A DNA stretch of 64,000 nucleotides from NCBI GenBank assembly GCA_001464035.1, contig LNEC01000006.1, positions 248,001 to 312,000 of the forward strand, written 5' to 3'. The notes beneath the pieces are model-generated. The model did not search any database and was not told where the DNA came from. It worked only from the letters and a program-made list of their open reading frames with translations. Both the position numbers and the translations under genes were made by a program. Of the stretch, positions 17,328 through 26,031 are shown piece after piece (within the stretch, counting starts at the first letter, position 1; each line of letters opens with the position of its first letter). The DNA comes from Bradyrhizobiaceae bacterium Ga0074131. GTDB lineage: Bacteria; Pseudomonadota; Alphaproteobacteria; Rhizobiales; Xanthobacteraceae.

Positions 17328-17530
17328 ATCATGGACGGTGACGACAGGTCATCAGTCTTCCCGTACCCCGCCGCGCAGCAGCACGAGTGCTGCCGGCCGA
17401 GGCATTGTACTTTGCATGGGGTTGTTTTCGAGATTTTTCTGTAGAGCGCTGCGGCAGGGCCAAGCCGGGTCCGGGGTACCAGAGCGTTGACCGCGCCTAC
17501 GGCGAATCGCATCAACTCCGGCTATCGCGC

Positions 17531-18226
17531 CTAGTCGATCGGCCGGCCGATCATCACCGTGAGCTCCTTCACCAGGCGATCGGACATCTGCCCGGTCACC
17601 GGCAGCTTGCGCTCGCGTTCGAACTTCTGGATCGCGGCCTGGGTGTCCGAGCCAACCGTGCCGGTCGGCTTCAACTGGCCGTAGCCATATTCTGTGAGCG
17701 CGCGCTGGACCGCCGCCACGCGGCGCGCCGCCGGGGTTTGATTGGCGACCATCTCGTTGCGGGAGGAAGCCGGGATCGGCGCCGGCGGCCGCGCAACATT
17801 GGAAGGCGCCGGCTGCGGAGCTGCCGTCGCCTTGACCAAATTGGCCATCGGGTCGCTTTTGGCATCGCTCCTGGGATCGGCCCCCCTCGCCTCGGCTGCC
17901 CTTGGTTCCGATGACGGGGGATCGGCGACCCGTGCCGCGGCTTCAACCGGGCGTGGACGCGGCAACGGACCGGTGGGCACCGAGGCGGCCGGCATTTTGG
18001 TCACCGTGCCGAACATCGGCGACGGATGGCGTCCGGCCTGCAGAAACAGCGCGTTGGCGACGATGGCACTGACCGCGGCAAACGCCAGCGCTCCGGCAAC
18101 CAAGTCTTTCGGGCTGTGCAGCAGGATGCGCATCGCAAGGCCCCGTTCGTGCGCCGTTTCCGCGACAGCCACCCTCGCGCCGCGACGGCGGCGCGGCATG
18201 TCTTCGTGATCGGTATGTCTAGGCAC
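17531..18226 (-). CDS. Peptidoglycan-binding-domain protein with one membrane segment
   Basis: This is a protein of 231 residues. An arginine-rich cytoplasmic N-terminus is followed by one membrane helix (about 40-62, DLVAGALAFAAVSAIVANALF), a long Pro/Ala-rich periplasmic linker and a C-terminal peptidoglycan-binding-like domain (AAVQRALTEYGYG ... DTQAAIQKFERERKLPVTG). It presumably tethers to or senses the cell wall. It starts at GTG 18226, eight bases inside the end of the histidine kinase gene, so the two are translationally coupled. It could work as a wall-linked accessory to the kinase, but that is inference. Confidence 0.85.
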   Translation of the reverse strand: MPRHTDHEDMPRRRRGARVAVAETAHERGLAMRILLHSPKDLVAGALAFAAVSAIVANALFLQAGRHPSPMFGTVTKMPAASVPTGPLPRPRPVEAAARVADPPSSEPRAAEARGADPRSDAKSDPMANLVKATAAPQPAPSNVARPPAPIPASSRNEMVANQTPAARRVAAVQRALTEYGYGQLKPTGTVGSDTQAAIQKFERERKLPVTGQMSDRLVKELTVMIGRPID

Positions 18227-20060
18227 TTTTCTTCACCTGTTGGGATCGCTCTGGGGTTGCGGATCGTCCCGCCGGATTGAGCGTTGCGATATTGCTCGAG
18301 GGCTGCTCGGTCCTGGGCGTCAATGTCAGCGGCAACGCGACGGTCACGGAGGTGCCTTCGTCGAGCTTGCTCTGCACGGTCATCTCGCCGGCATGCAGGG
18401 CGACCAGGCTCTTGACGATCGACAGCCCCAGGCCGGTGCCTTCGTGCCGCCGCTGATAGGTCGTGCCGGCCTGGAAGAACGGATCGCCGATCCGCTTCAG
18501 ATCGTCGGCCGAGATGCCGACGCCGGTGTCGGTGAAGCGCAGCATCAGCCGCGACCCCTCGACGTTCGCGGACACTGTCACGCGGCCGCCGCGCTCGGTA
18601 AACTTGATGGCGTTGGCGACCAGGTTCAGCACGATCTGCTTGAACGCGCGGGGATCGCCGGTCATCACAGGCAGATCCTCCGGCGCGCGGGTGACGAGAT
18701 CGACGGCGTTTTCCCGCGCCTTCAGGGCCAGCAGGTTGCAGCAGTTCACCAGCGCGGCGCGCGGCGCGAACGGCTCCGGCGAAATCTCGAAATTGCCCGA
18801 TTCCATCTTGGACATGTCGAGAATGCCGTTGACCACCGACAACAGATGCTGGCCGGAATCGTTGATCAGCTGCGCATATTCCTTGCGGCGCGCGGCATCG
18901 ATCATCAGCGCGTCTTCCTGAATGATCATCTCGGAGAATCCGATGATGGCGTTCAAGGGCGTGCGCAGCTCATGGCTCATGGTGGCGAGGAAGCGGGTTT
19001 TCGACGCATCCGCCTGCTCGGCGGCAGTGCGCGCGAGGTCGAGCGCCTGCTCCTGGATCTTGCGGTCGGTAACGTCGCGCAGCACCGCGACGACCTCGGC
19101 TTCGGGCGAGACGGCCACTTCCGACGTCTGTTCGAGCGGCCGGCAACGCATTTCGACCCAGATGAAGTCGACCTGGCCGTTCTGTCCGCGCGCCGGGCCG
19201 CGCGGAGACTCCCGCCGCAGGCGGAATTCGACGCTGCGCACTTCACCGCCGCGGGCCGCATCCGAAAGTGCGGTGAGATAGGCCGGACGATCGGCGACAT
19301 GAACGCGGTCGAACAGCCCATGCCCGAGCAGTCGCGACACCGGCGTTCCCAGCATCGCCTCCACCGCAGGCGAAATGAACTGCACAGCGCCGTTGCGGCG
19401 ATGCCGAGTAATCACGTCACTCATGTTGCGCGCCAACAGGCGATAGCGATCCTCCTCGACATAGAGCAGCGCCACGCTGGTGCGGGCCAGCGACTCGGCG
19501 CCGAAGGCCAGCCCGGCCGCATAGAGCGCCGCCGACGCTACGCCGAACGCCATGAAGACTCCGCGCGGCACCGAATTGGCATCCGGCGACGGCAACAGGT
19601 CGAATTGCCCGAACACGATCAGCAGCGCGGTGCACGACAGCGCCAGCACGGACGCGAACGCCACCACGCGACGCGAAGCCGAGAGTGCGGCCTCCAGGGG
19701 AACCACGACCAGCCAGATCGCGGCAAAGGATTCAATGCCGCCGGTGGTCATTGCCATAGTCATGACGAGGCCCGTCAGCGCCAGCGACGACAGTACATGC
19801 GCGCCCTCGTAGCGGCCGGTTCGCGACAGAAACCACGACAGCAGGATTGGCGCGACCAGCCAGGAGAATGCCGCGACCTCGAGCGCCGTGGGCGCGCCGC
19901 GCATCGCAAGATAGACCGGGAATGCCGCGAAAGCGGCCAGGCTTCCGAGCAGCCGCGGCGCCATGAACGCACGATGACGGGCGCGCGTCAGCGCATCGTA
20001 TCGCGCAGACGGATGCAGCAACGCGTCGAGGCAATCGTGGATGATATTCAGCACTGTCAC
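18219..20060 (-). CDS. Membrane PAS-domain sensor histidine kinase (DivJ/PleC-like)
   Basis: This is a histidine kinase of 613 residues. Six predicted membrane helices occupy about residues 35-190. A PAS domain follows (about 210-330, with a PAC-like EAEVVAVLRDVTDRK end), then a HisKA dimerisation domain with the phospho-acceptor H363 in MSHELRTPLNAIIGFSEMI. The HATPase domain has N-box NLVANAIKF and G-box motifs DTGVGIS and GTGLGLSIVKSLV. The exact HisKA sequence is the type found in kinases that act on DivK and PleD in alphaproteobacteria, and six helices plus one PAS recalls DivJ. I treat that assignment as inference. No response regulator is adjacent. A near-CtrA box lies 81 bp upstream. 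Confidence 0.9.
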   Translation of the reverse strand: MTVLNIIHDCLDALLHPSARYDALTRARHRAFMAPRLLGSLAAFAAFPVYLAMRGAPTALEVAAFSWLVAPILLSWFLSRTGRYEGAHVLSSLALTGLVMTMAMTTGGIESFAAIWLVVVPLEAALSASRRVVAFASVLALSCTALLIVFGQFDLLPSPDANSVPRGVFMAFGVASAALYAAGLAFGAESLARTSVALLYVEEDRYRLLARNMSDVITRHRRNGAVQFISPAVEAMLGTPVSRLLGHGLFDRVHVADRPAYLTALSDAARGGEVRSVEFRLRRESPRGPARGQNGQVDFIWVEMRCRPLEQTSEVAVSPEAEVVAVLRDVTDRKIQEQALDLARTAAEQADASKTRFLATMSHELRTPLNAIIGFSEMIIQEDALMIDAARRKEYAQLINDSGQHLLSVVNGILDMSKMESGNFEISPEPFAPRAALVNCCNLLALKARENAVDLVTRAPEDLPVMTGDPRAFKQIVLNLVANAIKFTERGGRVTVSANVEGSRLMLRFTDTGVGISADDLKRIGDPFFQAGTTYQRRHEGTGLGLSIVKSLVALHAGEMTVQSKLDEGTSVTVALPLTLTPRTEQPSSNIATLNPAGRSATPERSQQVKKSA

Positions 20061-20521
20061 GGCTCTCGCGCTGCGGCTCGTTCGTCAAACTGACGGGCCG
20101 GAACGCCCCCTTATCGTTGCTTCAACCTGTCAGAGCGAAATTAAGCGAACGCTAAGTTGCGCGCGTCCCAGGCCGAAGTCCGTGCGTTCACGGGGTTTCG
20201 CCGAGGTGGCGGCGGCTCATTCGATGCAGATGGTGAACGTCGGGTTTCCAGACCCGGCCGTGTATGGTTTCGAAAGGGTAGACGCGGCCGCTGCATCGGG
20301 TCCGGGCGGGACTTTCGCCATCAATCGAAAATTTACACCGAATCAAATCATTCGGATTCTTGGCGAATTTTCGGCGTTTTAAGCTCAACACAAACACTTG
20401 CGATTTATCGATGGCTGTTAGTCAGGGTCTGATGGCGCGTCCAGCCGCAGCGGTTGCGGGATCCATCGCGGAAGCCTGCGATGGTCGCAACGGAGACAAG
20501 AGAGACGACCGGGATCGCGAG
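20061..20521. other. Intergenic region between the histidine kinase and the DUF5330 gene
   Basis: This is 461 bp between divergent genes. It holds the near-CtrA box at 20141-20155, an 18-bp dyad at 20338-20355 (CCGAAT-N6-ATTCGG) embedded between GANTC sites at 20340 and 20355, and otherwise no convincing open frame. Confidence 0.5.
20141..20155. promoter_or_regulatory. Near-consensus CtrA box upstream of the histidine kinase
   Basis: TTAA at 20141-20144 followed after seven bases by CTAA at 20152-20155 is one mismatch from TTAA-N7-TTAA. It lies 81 bp upstream of the kinase ATG. Confidence 0.4.
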
Positions 20522-20908
20522 ATGTTTTTTCTACTCCGCATGGCATTCTGGCTCGGGCTGGTGCTCGTGCTGCTGCCCCGAGAGAAGACGCCGGATGCGG
20601 ACAAGCAGCCGCAGATCGGCGCGTCGGAAGCCGTGTCCGCTGCAACCGCGGCAGTGTCGGACATGAGCCAGTTCTGCAAGCGCCAGCCGGCGGCATGTGA
20701 AGTCGGCGGCCAGGCCGCGACCGCGATCGGCCAGCGGGCCCAGGAGGGCGCGCGCAAGCTCTATCACATCATCACCGACAAGAAATCACCCGACCATACC
20801 GGCTCGATCGCCGACGCCGACGATGCAGACGCTTCGCAGGTGGCGGCAGCGGCGAGCGACACCCTGACGCCGGACGATATGGTACCGGAGTGGCGTGGCC
20901 TGCCCTGA
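20522..20908 (+). CDS. DUF5330 family protein
   Basis: This is a protein of 128 residues starting MFFLLRMAFWLGLVLVLLP, a single N-terminal membrane segment. The outside part contains paired cysteines (FCKRQPAAC) and a helical Q-R-A-Q-E-G-A segment, ending in an acidic tail. The pattern matches the small DUF5330 proteins of alphaproteobacteria, of unknown function. Upstream in-frame codons extend to 20360 but lack both a ribosome-binding site and family similarity, so ATG 20522 is chosen. Confidence 0.72.
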   Translation: MFFLLRMAFWLGLVLVLLPREKTPDADKQPQIGASEAVSAATAAVSDMSQFCKRQPAACEVGGQAATAIGQRAQEGARKLYHIITDKKSPDHTGSIADADDADASQVAAAASDTLTPDDMVPEWRGLP

Positions 20909-21006
20909 GCGAATTGGGCCCGGAACCAGCGGCATTTTCGTTCGACCGTATCGCTTTCGGCGGCCCGTAATCCTATATAGGGCGCTGGGATCGAGTGCGG
21001 GACACG

Positions 21007-21435
21007 ATGACGATCGACGAAATCAGGGACAATTTCGCGCTGCTGGACGATTGGGACGACCGCTACAGGTACGTCATCGAACTCGGCCGCACGCTTGCGC
21101 CGATGCCGGAAGCCGAGCATTCCGCCGCCAACAAAGTGCTGGGCTGCGCGAGCCAGGTCTGGCTTTCCAGGCAGATCGACCGCAGGAATTCGGGCGAGCC
21201 GTCGCTGAACTACCTCGGCGACAGCGACGCGCATATCGTACGCGGGTTGATCGCGATCCTCCTGACGCTCTATTCCGGCCGCACGCCCCAGCAAATTCTG
21301 GCAACCGATGCGCTGGCGGTGTTCGACGAATTCGGTTTTCGCGAGCATCTGACGCCGCAGCGCTCCAATGGTCTGCGCGCCATGGTCGAGCGGATTCGTT
21401 CCGACGCCCGCGAGGCGCTTGCAGCCACGGCCTGA
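21007..21435 (+). CDS. sufE: SufE family cysteine-desulfurase activator
   Basis: This is a protein of 142 residues (146 if GTG 20995 is used). SufE accepts persulfide sulfur from the desulfurase SufS and stimulates Fe-S cluster assembly. The acceptor cysteine is in V-L-G-C-A-S-Q-V-W, and the N-terminal LLDDWDDRYRYVIELGR and C-terminal GLRAMVERI motifs are typical. The suf operon is not in this window, so this is a stand-alone copy, as commonly seen in rhizobia. Confidence 0.92.
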   Translation: MTIDEIRDNFALLDDWDDRYRYVIELGRTLAPMPEAEHSAANKVLGCASQVWLSRQIDRRNSGEPSLNYLGDSDAHIVRGLIAILLTLYSGRTPQQILATDALAVFDEFGFREHLTPQRSNGLRAMVERIRSDAREALAATA

Positions 21436-21444
21436 AGGCCAGGG

Positions 21445-21858
21445 TTACTTTTTCCGCCGCCGCTGCTGACCGAGCCCCATTTTCTTGGCGAGCGCCGAAC
21501 GCGCCACCGCGTAATTCGGCGCCACCATCGGATAGTCGGCCGGAAGGCCCCATTTGTCCCGGTATTGTTCCGGCGTCATGTTGTACTGGGTTCGGAGATG
21601 CCGTTTTAGTGATTTGAATCGCTTGCCGTCCTCCAGACAGACAAGATAGTCGGGCGTCATCGACTTCTTGACGGACACCGCGGGTTTGGCAGGTTCGAGC
21701 GGCGCTTCACTCCGGCCGGTCGAAAGCCGCTGCAAGGCGGTATGAATCTGGCTGATCAAGGCCGGAATTTCCGAAGCCGGCGTCGGATTGTTGCTGAGAT
21801 AGGCCGATACGATATCGGCGGTCAGGTCGATGAAGCTTTTTCCGGCGCTGTCGGCCAT
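21445..21858 (-). CDS. mucR: MucR/Ros-family transcriptional regulator with altered zinc ligands
   Basis: This is a DNA-binding regulator of 137 residues in the Ros/MucR family, whose members silence exopolysaccharide, motility and cell-cycle genes in rhizobia and relatives. The core [25 protein letters not shown] is clear. The usual Cys-x2-Cys-x9-His-x3-His site reads C74, D77, H87 and Q91, so two of four zinc ligands are replaced. Related Mesorhizobium proteins fold without zinc. ATG 21858 has TGGAAG upstream; a longer frame to 21948 is less likely. The gene is convergent with sufE. Confidence 0.9.
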   Translation of the reverse strand: MADSAGKSFIDLTADIVSAYLSNNPTPASEIPALISQIHTALQRLSTGRSEAPLEPAKPAVSVKKSMTPDYLVCLEDGKRFKSLKRHLRTQYNMTPEQYRDKWGLPADYPMVAPNYAVARSALAKKMGLGQQRRRKK

Positions 21859-22034
21859 GGCTGAACTTCCAGAGGTCGCAATAGAACGGGGATCTTGCAG
21901 CATCGAAACAGGATCCCGCAGCGCCAATACGCGGGTCGGATCTCTCACTACTTGTCGAATATGATCGAATTACTGCAGACGTGACAAGAATGGCGGCGCT
22001 TTATTCTTCGATTGGCTTCGCCGGATGTAATGGT

Positions 22035-22898
22035 TCAGGGCCGTTGGTCGAGATGCGCGCGCAGTTCGTCGATCGACGCGAACCGCATCATGCCTTCGGG
22101 CATCTGAGCCTCGATCGAGCCGTCGGAATAGAGCGAGTAGGCCATGCCGTCGACGACGCCTGACTTTAGAACCGTGACCTGATCCTGGTCCTCTCGTACC
22201 GGCGGCGGGTAACGATCGGCCTCGGACGCGGCCGGCCCGGGTTCGGCAAAGGTCGAAGGCGCGCGGCCGGCGCGCCGCGGCGACGGATCGGCGGCCCGCG
22301 AACGCTCCGGTTTCGGCCAGGCGTCGTCGAACGAAGCGGGCGGCGGTTCGGCCGCTGCGGGAACCGGCTGAGGAGCCGCCGGTTCAAGATGAGGATCGGT
22401 CACGGATGGATCGGCGGTTCGCGCCTCGGCGCGCTCGCGCTCCTTGCGGGACGAAGAGGCGAACAACAGGTTGCGCCGCGGCTTGACGGCTGGCGCGGGC
22501 TCGGCGGCAGGCCCAAGCGGCCTATCGTCCTGCGCGCGATCGCGCGGCGAGGCCTCCGCTGGCCATGGCGGCGGTGAAGACACCGATGATGGCACTGCGG
22601 ATTCGGCATCGCCGGCATTTTCCGGATTGGCCGGCAGGGTAGCTGTTGGCGCCCGTTGTGACGGGTTGGCCCCGTGCGATATCAGGGCGGGTCCGGCCCC
22701 AAGCCGCTCCGCAATATTCCTGAACTCCCTCGCGGCCGTCCAAAGCCCCAGCAACAGCGTGCCAGTGCAAGCGGCCATGGTGCCGGCCAGGATCAGGGTA
22801 TTGCCGAAGCCGAATTCGTTGATCGGGATTCCGAACCCGATCGCCACCAGACCAGCCAAGAGAAGGCCGATCCCGGCGACCAACACCACGACCATCAT
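22035..22898 (-). CDS. Two-helix membrane protein with long proline-rich cytoplasmic region
   Basis: This is a protein of 287 residues. Two adjacent membrane helices (about 2-24 and 30-55) are followed by a long Pro/Ala/Arg-rich disordered stretch and a short folded C-terminus containing VVDGMAYSLYSDGSIEAQMPEG. That segment, with its repeated G-S-I pattern, recurs in Bradyrhizobium membrane proteins of unknown function. The start at ATG 22898 (MMVVVL) is chosen over a 70-residue upstream extension with no ribosome-binding site. Confidence 0.75.
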   Translation of the reverse strand: MMVVVLVAGIGLLLAGLVAIGFGIPINEFGFGNTLILAGTMAACTGTLLLGLWTAAREFRNIAERLGAGPALISHGANPSQRAPTATLPANPENAGDAESAVPSSVSSPPPWPAEASPRDRAQDDRPLGPAAEPAPAVKPRRNLLFASSSRKERERAEARTADPSVTDPHLEPAAPQPVPAAAEPPPASFDDAWPKPERSRAADPSPRRAGRAPSTFAEPGPAASEADRYPPPVREDQDQVTVLKSGVVDGMAYSLYSDGSIEAQMPEGMMRFASIDELRAHLDQRP

Positions 22899-23211
22899 CA
22901 AATGTACCCCTTGGCCGCGCCCGAAATGCTCGCAAGCCGACATTGCCACGATAACGTCATATTGTGCGCATCGCCAACCGGCAATTATGGAACCGTTCCC
23001 GCAACCAACAACCGGTGCGGCCTGCAGTTCCGGATCGGCTCGCCGCGGCCCTACGAAGGTCTCGCGAAATGACGATTGCTGCATCGCATCAGGAAAATTA
23101 CGCCACAATTACCAATTACTTGGAAAGGGAACTGCGCTATATGGATGCCGGGGAAAGAGGCTCAAAGCGCCTAGAAGCTGAGCCACAGGGGACACCGGGT
23201 TACCAATAGCC
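22899..23211. other. Divergent intergenic region before the GT39 gene
   Basis: This is 313 bp between the two-helix membrane protein and the glycosyltransferase. The only candidate gene is a 46-codon frame at 23069-23209 (listed separately). No clear promoter motif or repeat is visible. Confidence 0.5.
23069..23209 (+). CDS. Possible 46-residue upstream ORF
   Basis: ATG 23069 opens a 46-codon frame that ends with TAG two bases before the glycosyltransferase ATG at 23212. A GAAGG stretch lies upstream. The glycosyltransferase itself lacks a good ribosome-binding site, so it may be translated by coupling to this frame. The predicted peptide is charged and shows no domain. It may be only a leader or a chance frame. 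Confidence 0.3.
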   Translation: MTIAASHQENYATITNYLERELRYMDAGERGSKRLEAEPQGTPGYQ

Positions 23212-24861
23212 ATGTCATCCATCACTGCTTCGGCCATCGATACGCCCACGCGGCGCTCGGTGGAACGGACTTGCGACGACCTCGCCATCACGGTGCTGGG
23301 GGCGATCGGACTGATCGCGAGCCTGACATTTCGTGATTACGGTCTGGGCTGGGACGACTACACCCATGCCGAATACGCCGATCTCCTGCTTCGCATGTAC
23401 GGGTCCGGCTTCAAGGATATCGCCGCGCTGTCGTTCGCCAATCTCTACATGTATGGCGGCGGCTTCGACATGGCGGCCGCGCTTCTGCACAAGGTCATCC
23501 CGCTGGAGCTGTTCGAAACCCGGCGCCTGCTCGGCGCCGTCGTCGGCCTGATCGGTCTTAGCGTGACGTGGCGGCTCGGCCGCCGTGTCGGCGGTCCGCT
23601 GGGCGGGTTGGCCACGCTGCTTCTGCTGGCGCTGTGCCCCACCTTCTACGGTCACATGTTCATGAACCCGAAGGACGCGCCCTTCGCGGTTTCGATGGTG
23701 ATCCTGATGCTCGGCCTTGTTCGTCTGGCCCAGGAATATCCACAGCCCTCGCCGCGCACCATCCTGATCGTCGGTCTTGGTGCCGGCCTGTCGATCGGTT
23801 CGCGCATTCTCGGCGGCATGGCGCTGGTCTATGCCGCGGTCGGTTTCGCGCCGCTGCTGATCGAGGAGATTCGCACGCAGGGCTTGCGTGAATCGGTTCG
23901 GCGCTTCGCCCATGTCGTCTACGTACTGCTGCCCGGCATGGTGTTCGGCTATCTCATCATGGGACTGATCTGGCCGTGGTCGATCATGGAGCCGGGCAAT
24001 CCGTTCCGGGCCCTGACCTATTTCTCGCACTTCTTCGAGAAGCCGTGGAAGGAAATGTTCGACGGCGCGCTGGTGTCGGTACCGGATATGCCGTGGTCGT
24101 ATCTGCCGACGCTGTTCGCCCTGCAGCTTCCGGAAGTGCTGCTGGGTCTGAGCGTCGCTGCCGTCATCGGCACCTTCATGTCGCTGTCGCGCGCCGATGT
24201 GCCGGCCCGACGCAAGACCATCTTCCTGATGTTGACGCTGGCGGCGACGTTGCCGCTGCTGGTGGCGATGGTCAAGCGCCCGGCGTTGTACAACGGCATC
24301 CGGCATTTCATCTTCGTCATCCCGCCGATGGCGGTGCTCGCGGGCGCAGCCTTCGCATGGGGAATGAACTGGCTCAAGCACAACCATCGCAGATGGCAGC
24401 CCGCCGCCCTGGCCGTCTTCGCCTTCGGCCTGCTGCTGCCGCTCGGCGAAATGATCCGGCTGCATCCCTACCAGTACACTCACTTCAATCAGATCGCCGG
24501 CACGGTTCGCAGCGCCAACGATCTGTTCATGCTGGACTACTGGGGCCTCGCGCTGAAGCAGGCCTCCGACGGACTGCGCGAGGAACTGGTCGAGCGCCAG
24601 GAATCGCCGCCGAGGGACCGCAAGTGGAAGGTAGCGGTTTGCGGCCCGCAACGCCCTGCCCAGGTCGCGCTCGGCCCCGACTTCACCATCGGCTGGGATT
24701 CCAATGCCGCCGACTTCGCCATGACGCTCGGCGAATTCTACTGCAAGGGCCTGACCGCCCCCGTGATGGTGGAAATCAAGCGCGATGACGTAGTGTTCGC
24801 GCGGGTCTATGACATCCGCGGCCAAAGCATTTCCAACCTGCTGGCGATTCCCGCGCCATAA
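23212..24861 (+). CDS. GT39-type membrane glycosyltransferase (GT-C fold)
   Basis: This is a polytopic inner-membrane protein of 549 residues with about ten predicted helices. The first periplasmic loop holds GLGWDDYTHAEYADLL, an acidic D-D pair in the position of the catalytic aspartate of GT-C enzymes. The family (ArnT/PMT-like) moves sugars from polyprenyl-phosphate carriers to lipid or protein acceptors on the periplasmic side. The last 130 residues form a soluble domain with cysteines (VCGPQRPAQ). Acceptor and sugar are not known. No carrier-sugar synthase is adjacent. Confidence 0.82.
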   Translation: MSSITASAIDTPTRRSVERTCDDLAITVLGAIGLIASLTFRDYGLGWDDYTHAEYADLLLRMYGSGFKDIAALSFANLYMYGGGFDMAAALLHKVIPLELFETRRLLGAVVGLIGLSVTWRLGRRVGGPLGGLATLLLLALCPTFYGHMFMNPKDAPFAVSMVILMLGLVRLAQEYPQPSPRTILIVGLGAGLSIGSRILGGMALVYAAVGFAPLLIEEIRTQGLRESVRRFAHVVYVLLPGMVFGYLIMGLIWPWSIMEPGNPFRALTYFSHFFEKPWKEMFDGALVSVPDMPWSYLPTLFALQLPEVLLGLSVAAVIGTFMSLSRADVPARRKTIFLMLTLAATLPLLVAMVKRPALYNGIRHFIFVIPPMAVLAGAAFAWGMNWLKHNHRRWQPAALAVFAFGLLLPLGEMIRLHPYQYTHFNQIAGTVRSANDLFMLDYWGLALKQASDGLREELVERQESPPRDRKWKVAVCGPQRPAQVALGPDFTIGWDSNAADFAMTLGEFYCKGLTAPVMVEIKRDDVVFARVYDIRGQSISNLLAIPAP

Positions 24862-24980
24862 AGCGGGCGATCGTCGTCAAGCGGCATAACTGCCACGCCG
24901 GGCCCGCGCCTTGCTGCAAAGCATCGGCGGGGATAGGGTGACATCGAAATCAGCAGTTCAGATCATTTCGGAGAACGGTC

Positions 24981-25760
24981 ATGTCGCCAGCGGAAGCTCG
25001 CCTGAAGGAAGTGCCGTCTGACATGACGGAGGCGGAATGGGGCCAGCGGGTCAACCTCGCCGCCTGCTATCGCCTGATCGCGCATTATGGCTGGGATGAT
25101 CTGGTCGATACCCATATCTCCGCCCGGGTGCCGGGACCGGACCATCACTTCCTGATCAATCCCTACGGCCTGATGTTCGATGAAATCACCGCGTCCAGCC
25201 TGGTGAAAGTCGACCTCGACGGCAACCAGCTCTCCAAGAGCGCCTACACCATCAACCCGGCGGGCTTTACCATCCATTCGGCGATCCACGAGGTGCGCGA
25301 CGATGCCGGCTGCGTGCTTCATCTGCATACGCCCGACGGCACCGCAGTGGCGAGTTCGATGGAAGGCCTGCTGCCGCTGAACCAGACCGCGCAGCTCGTG
25401 ACCCACGATCTCGCCTATCACGACTATGAAGGCATCGCGCTCGATCATGACGAGCGCCCGCGCCTGCAAAAGGACCTCGGCAGCAAGAACCACATGCTGT
25501 TGCGCAATCACGGCACGCTGACGGTCGGCCGCTCCGTCGCCTCCGCCTTCGAGCGCATGTTCCATCTGGAGCGCGCCTGCACCATGCAGGTGCGCACCCG
25601 CATGCTGGGCCCGACAGCCTATCCGGTCGAACAGGCGGTGGTCGACAAGAACGCGGCCCTGTTCACCAATCCCGATCGGGCGGAACTGCGCTCGACCACC
25701 CTGGTATGGCCGGCGCTGCTGCGCAAGGTCGAGCGGCTCGATCCCGGCTACAAGGATTGA
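24981..25760 (+). CDS. Class II aldolase/adducin family protein
   Basis: This is a protein of 259 residues with the L-fuculose-1-phosphate-aldolase-like fold. Zinc ligands are the two histidines of VLHLHTPDG (near residues 114-116) and the histidine of LLRNHGTLTVG (near 177). Family members cleave sugar phosphates or act as decarboxylases and dehydratases; many in rhizobia carry no assigned substrate. ATG 24981 has GGAG upstream. A strong terminator follows at 25815, ending this transcript. Confidence 0.9.
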   Translation: MSPAEARLKEVPSDMTEAEWGQRVNLAACYRLIAHYGWDDLVDTHISARVPGPDHHFLINPYGLMFDEITASSLVKVDLDGNQLSKSAYTINPAGFTIHSAIHEVRDDAGCVLHLHTPDGTAVASSMEGLLPLNQTAQLVTHDLAYHDYEGIALDHDERPRLQKDLGSKNHMLLRNHGTLTVGRSVASAFERMFHLERACTMQVRTRMLGPTAYPVEQAVVDKNAALFTNPDRAELRSTTLVWPALLRKVERLDPGYKD

Positions 25761-25814
25761 GATTTCCAGATTTCCGTGTAGGATCGCGTCCAACAACCTC
25801 TGCACTGCGAATCC

Positions 25815-25846
25815 AAACGCCGCCCAATTCCGGGCGGCGTTTTTTT
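25815..25846 (+). terminator. Rho-independent terminator after the class II aldolase gene
   Basis: An 11-bp perfect G/C-rich stem (AAACGCCGCCC paired with GGGCGGCGTTT, loop AATTCC) runs into a T tract. It lies 55 bp after the aldolase stop. Confidence 0.92.
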
Positions 25847-25848
25847 CA

Positions 25849-25940
25849 CGTAGGGCAGGCAAAGCGCAGCGTGCCCACCGCTGAAGACAACCGACCGGAG
25901 AGGTGGTGGGCACGGCGTGCGCGCCTCTGCCAAATCTACG
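25849..25940. repeat. REP-like imperfect inverted repeat
   Basis: The left arm (GTAGGGCAGGCAAAGCGC followed by AGCGTGCCCACC) and right arm (GGTGGGCACGGCGTG then GCGCCTCTGCC and CTACG) are imperfect complements around a short unpaired centre. Elements of this GTAGG-GGCAAAGCGC-GTGCCCACC type are scattered between genes in Bradyrhizobium genomes. It sits between convergent genes. Confidence 0.65.
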
Positions 25941-26031
25941 CGCGTTCGCGCGACCCGTTGGTTCGCAATGACGTTGATGGAATTGTGCGCAGTTCGGACT
26001 AGCGAAGCTCCACTCTTCCTACGCGACCGCC

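Noticed and set aside
17328..17530. Possible 74-codon reverse frame upstream of the DUF1491 gene
   Set aside because: No ribosome-binding site or similarity, and the N-terminus of DUF1491 would overlap its end in another frame.
18240..20093. Forward open frame (617 codons) opposite the histidine kinase
   Set aside because: The kinase has intact H-, N- and G-boxes, while the forward frame is Arg/Gln/His-rich without motifs.
23215..24825. Reverse open frame (536 codons) opposite the GT39 gene
   Set aside because: It is antisense to a polytopic membrane protein, with hydrophilic low-complexity composition.
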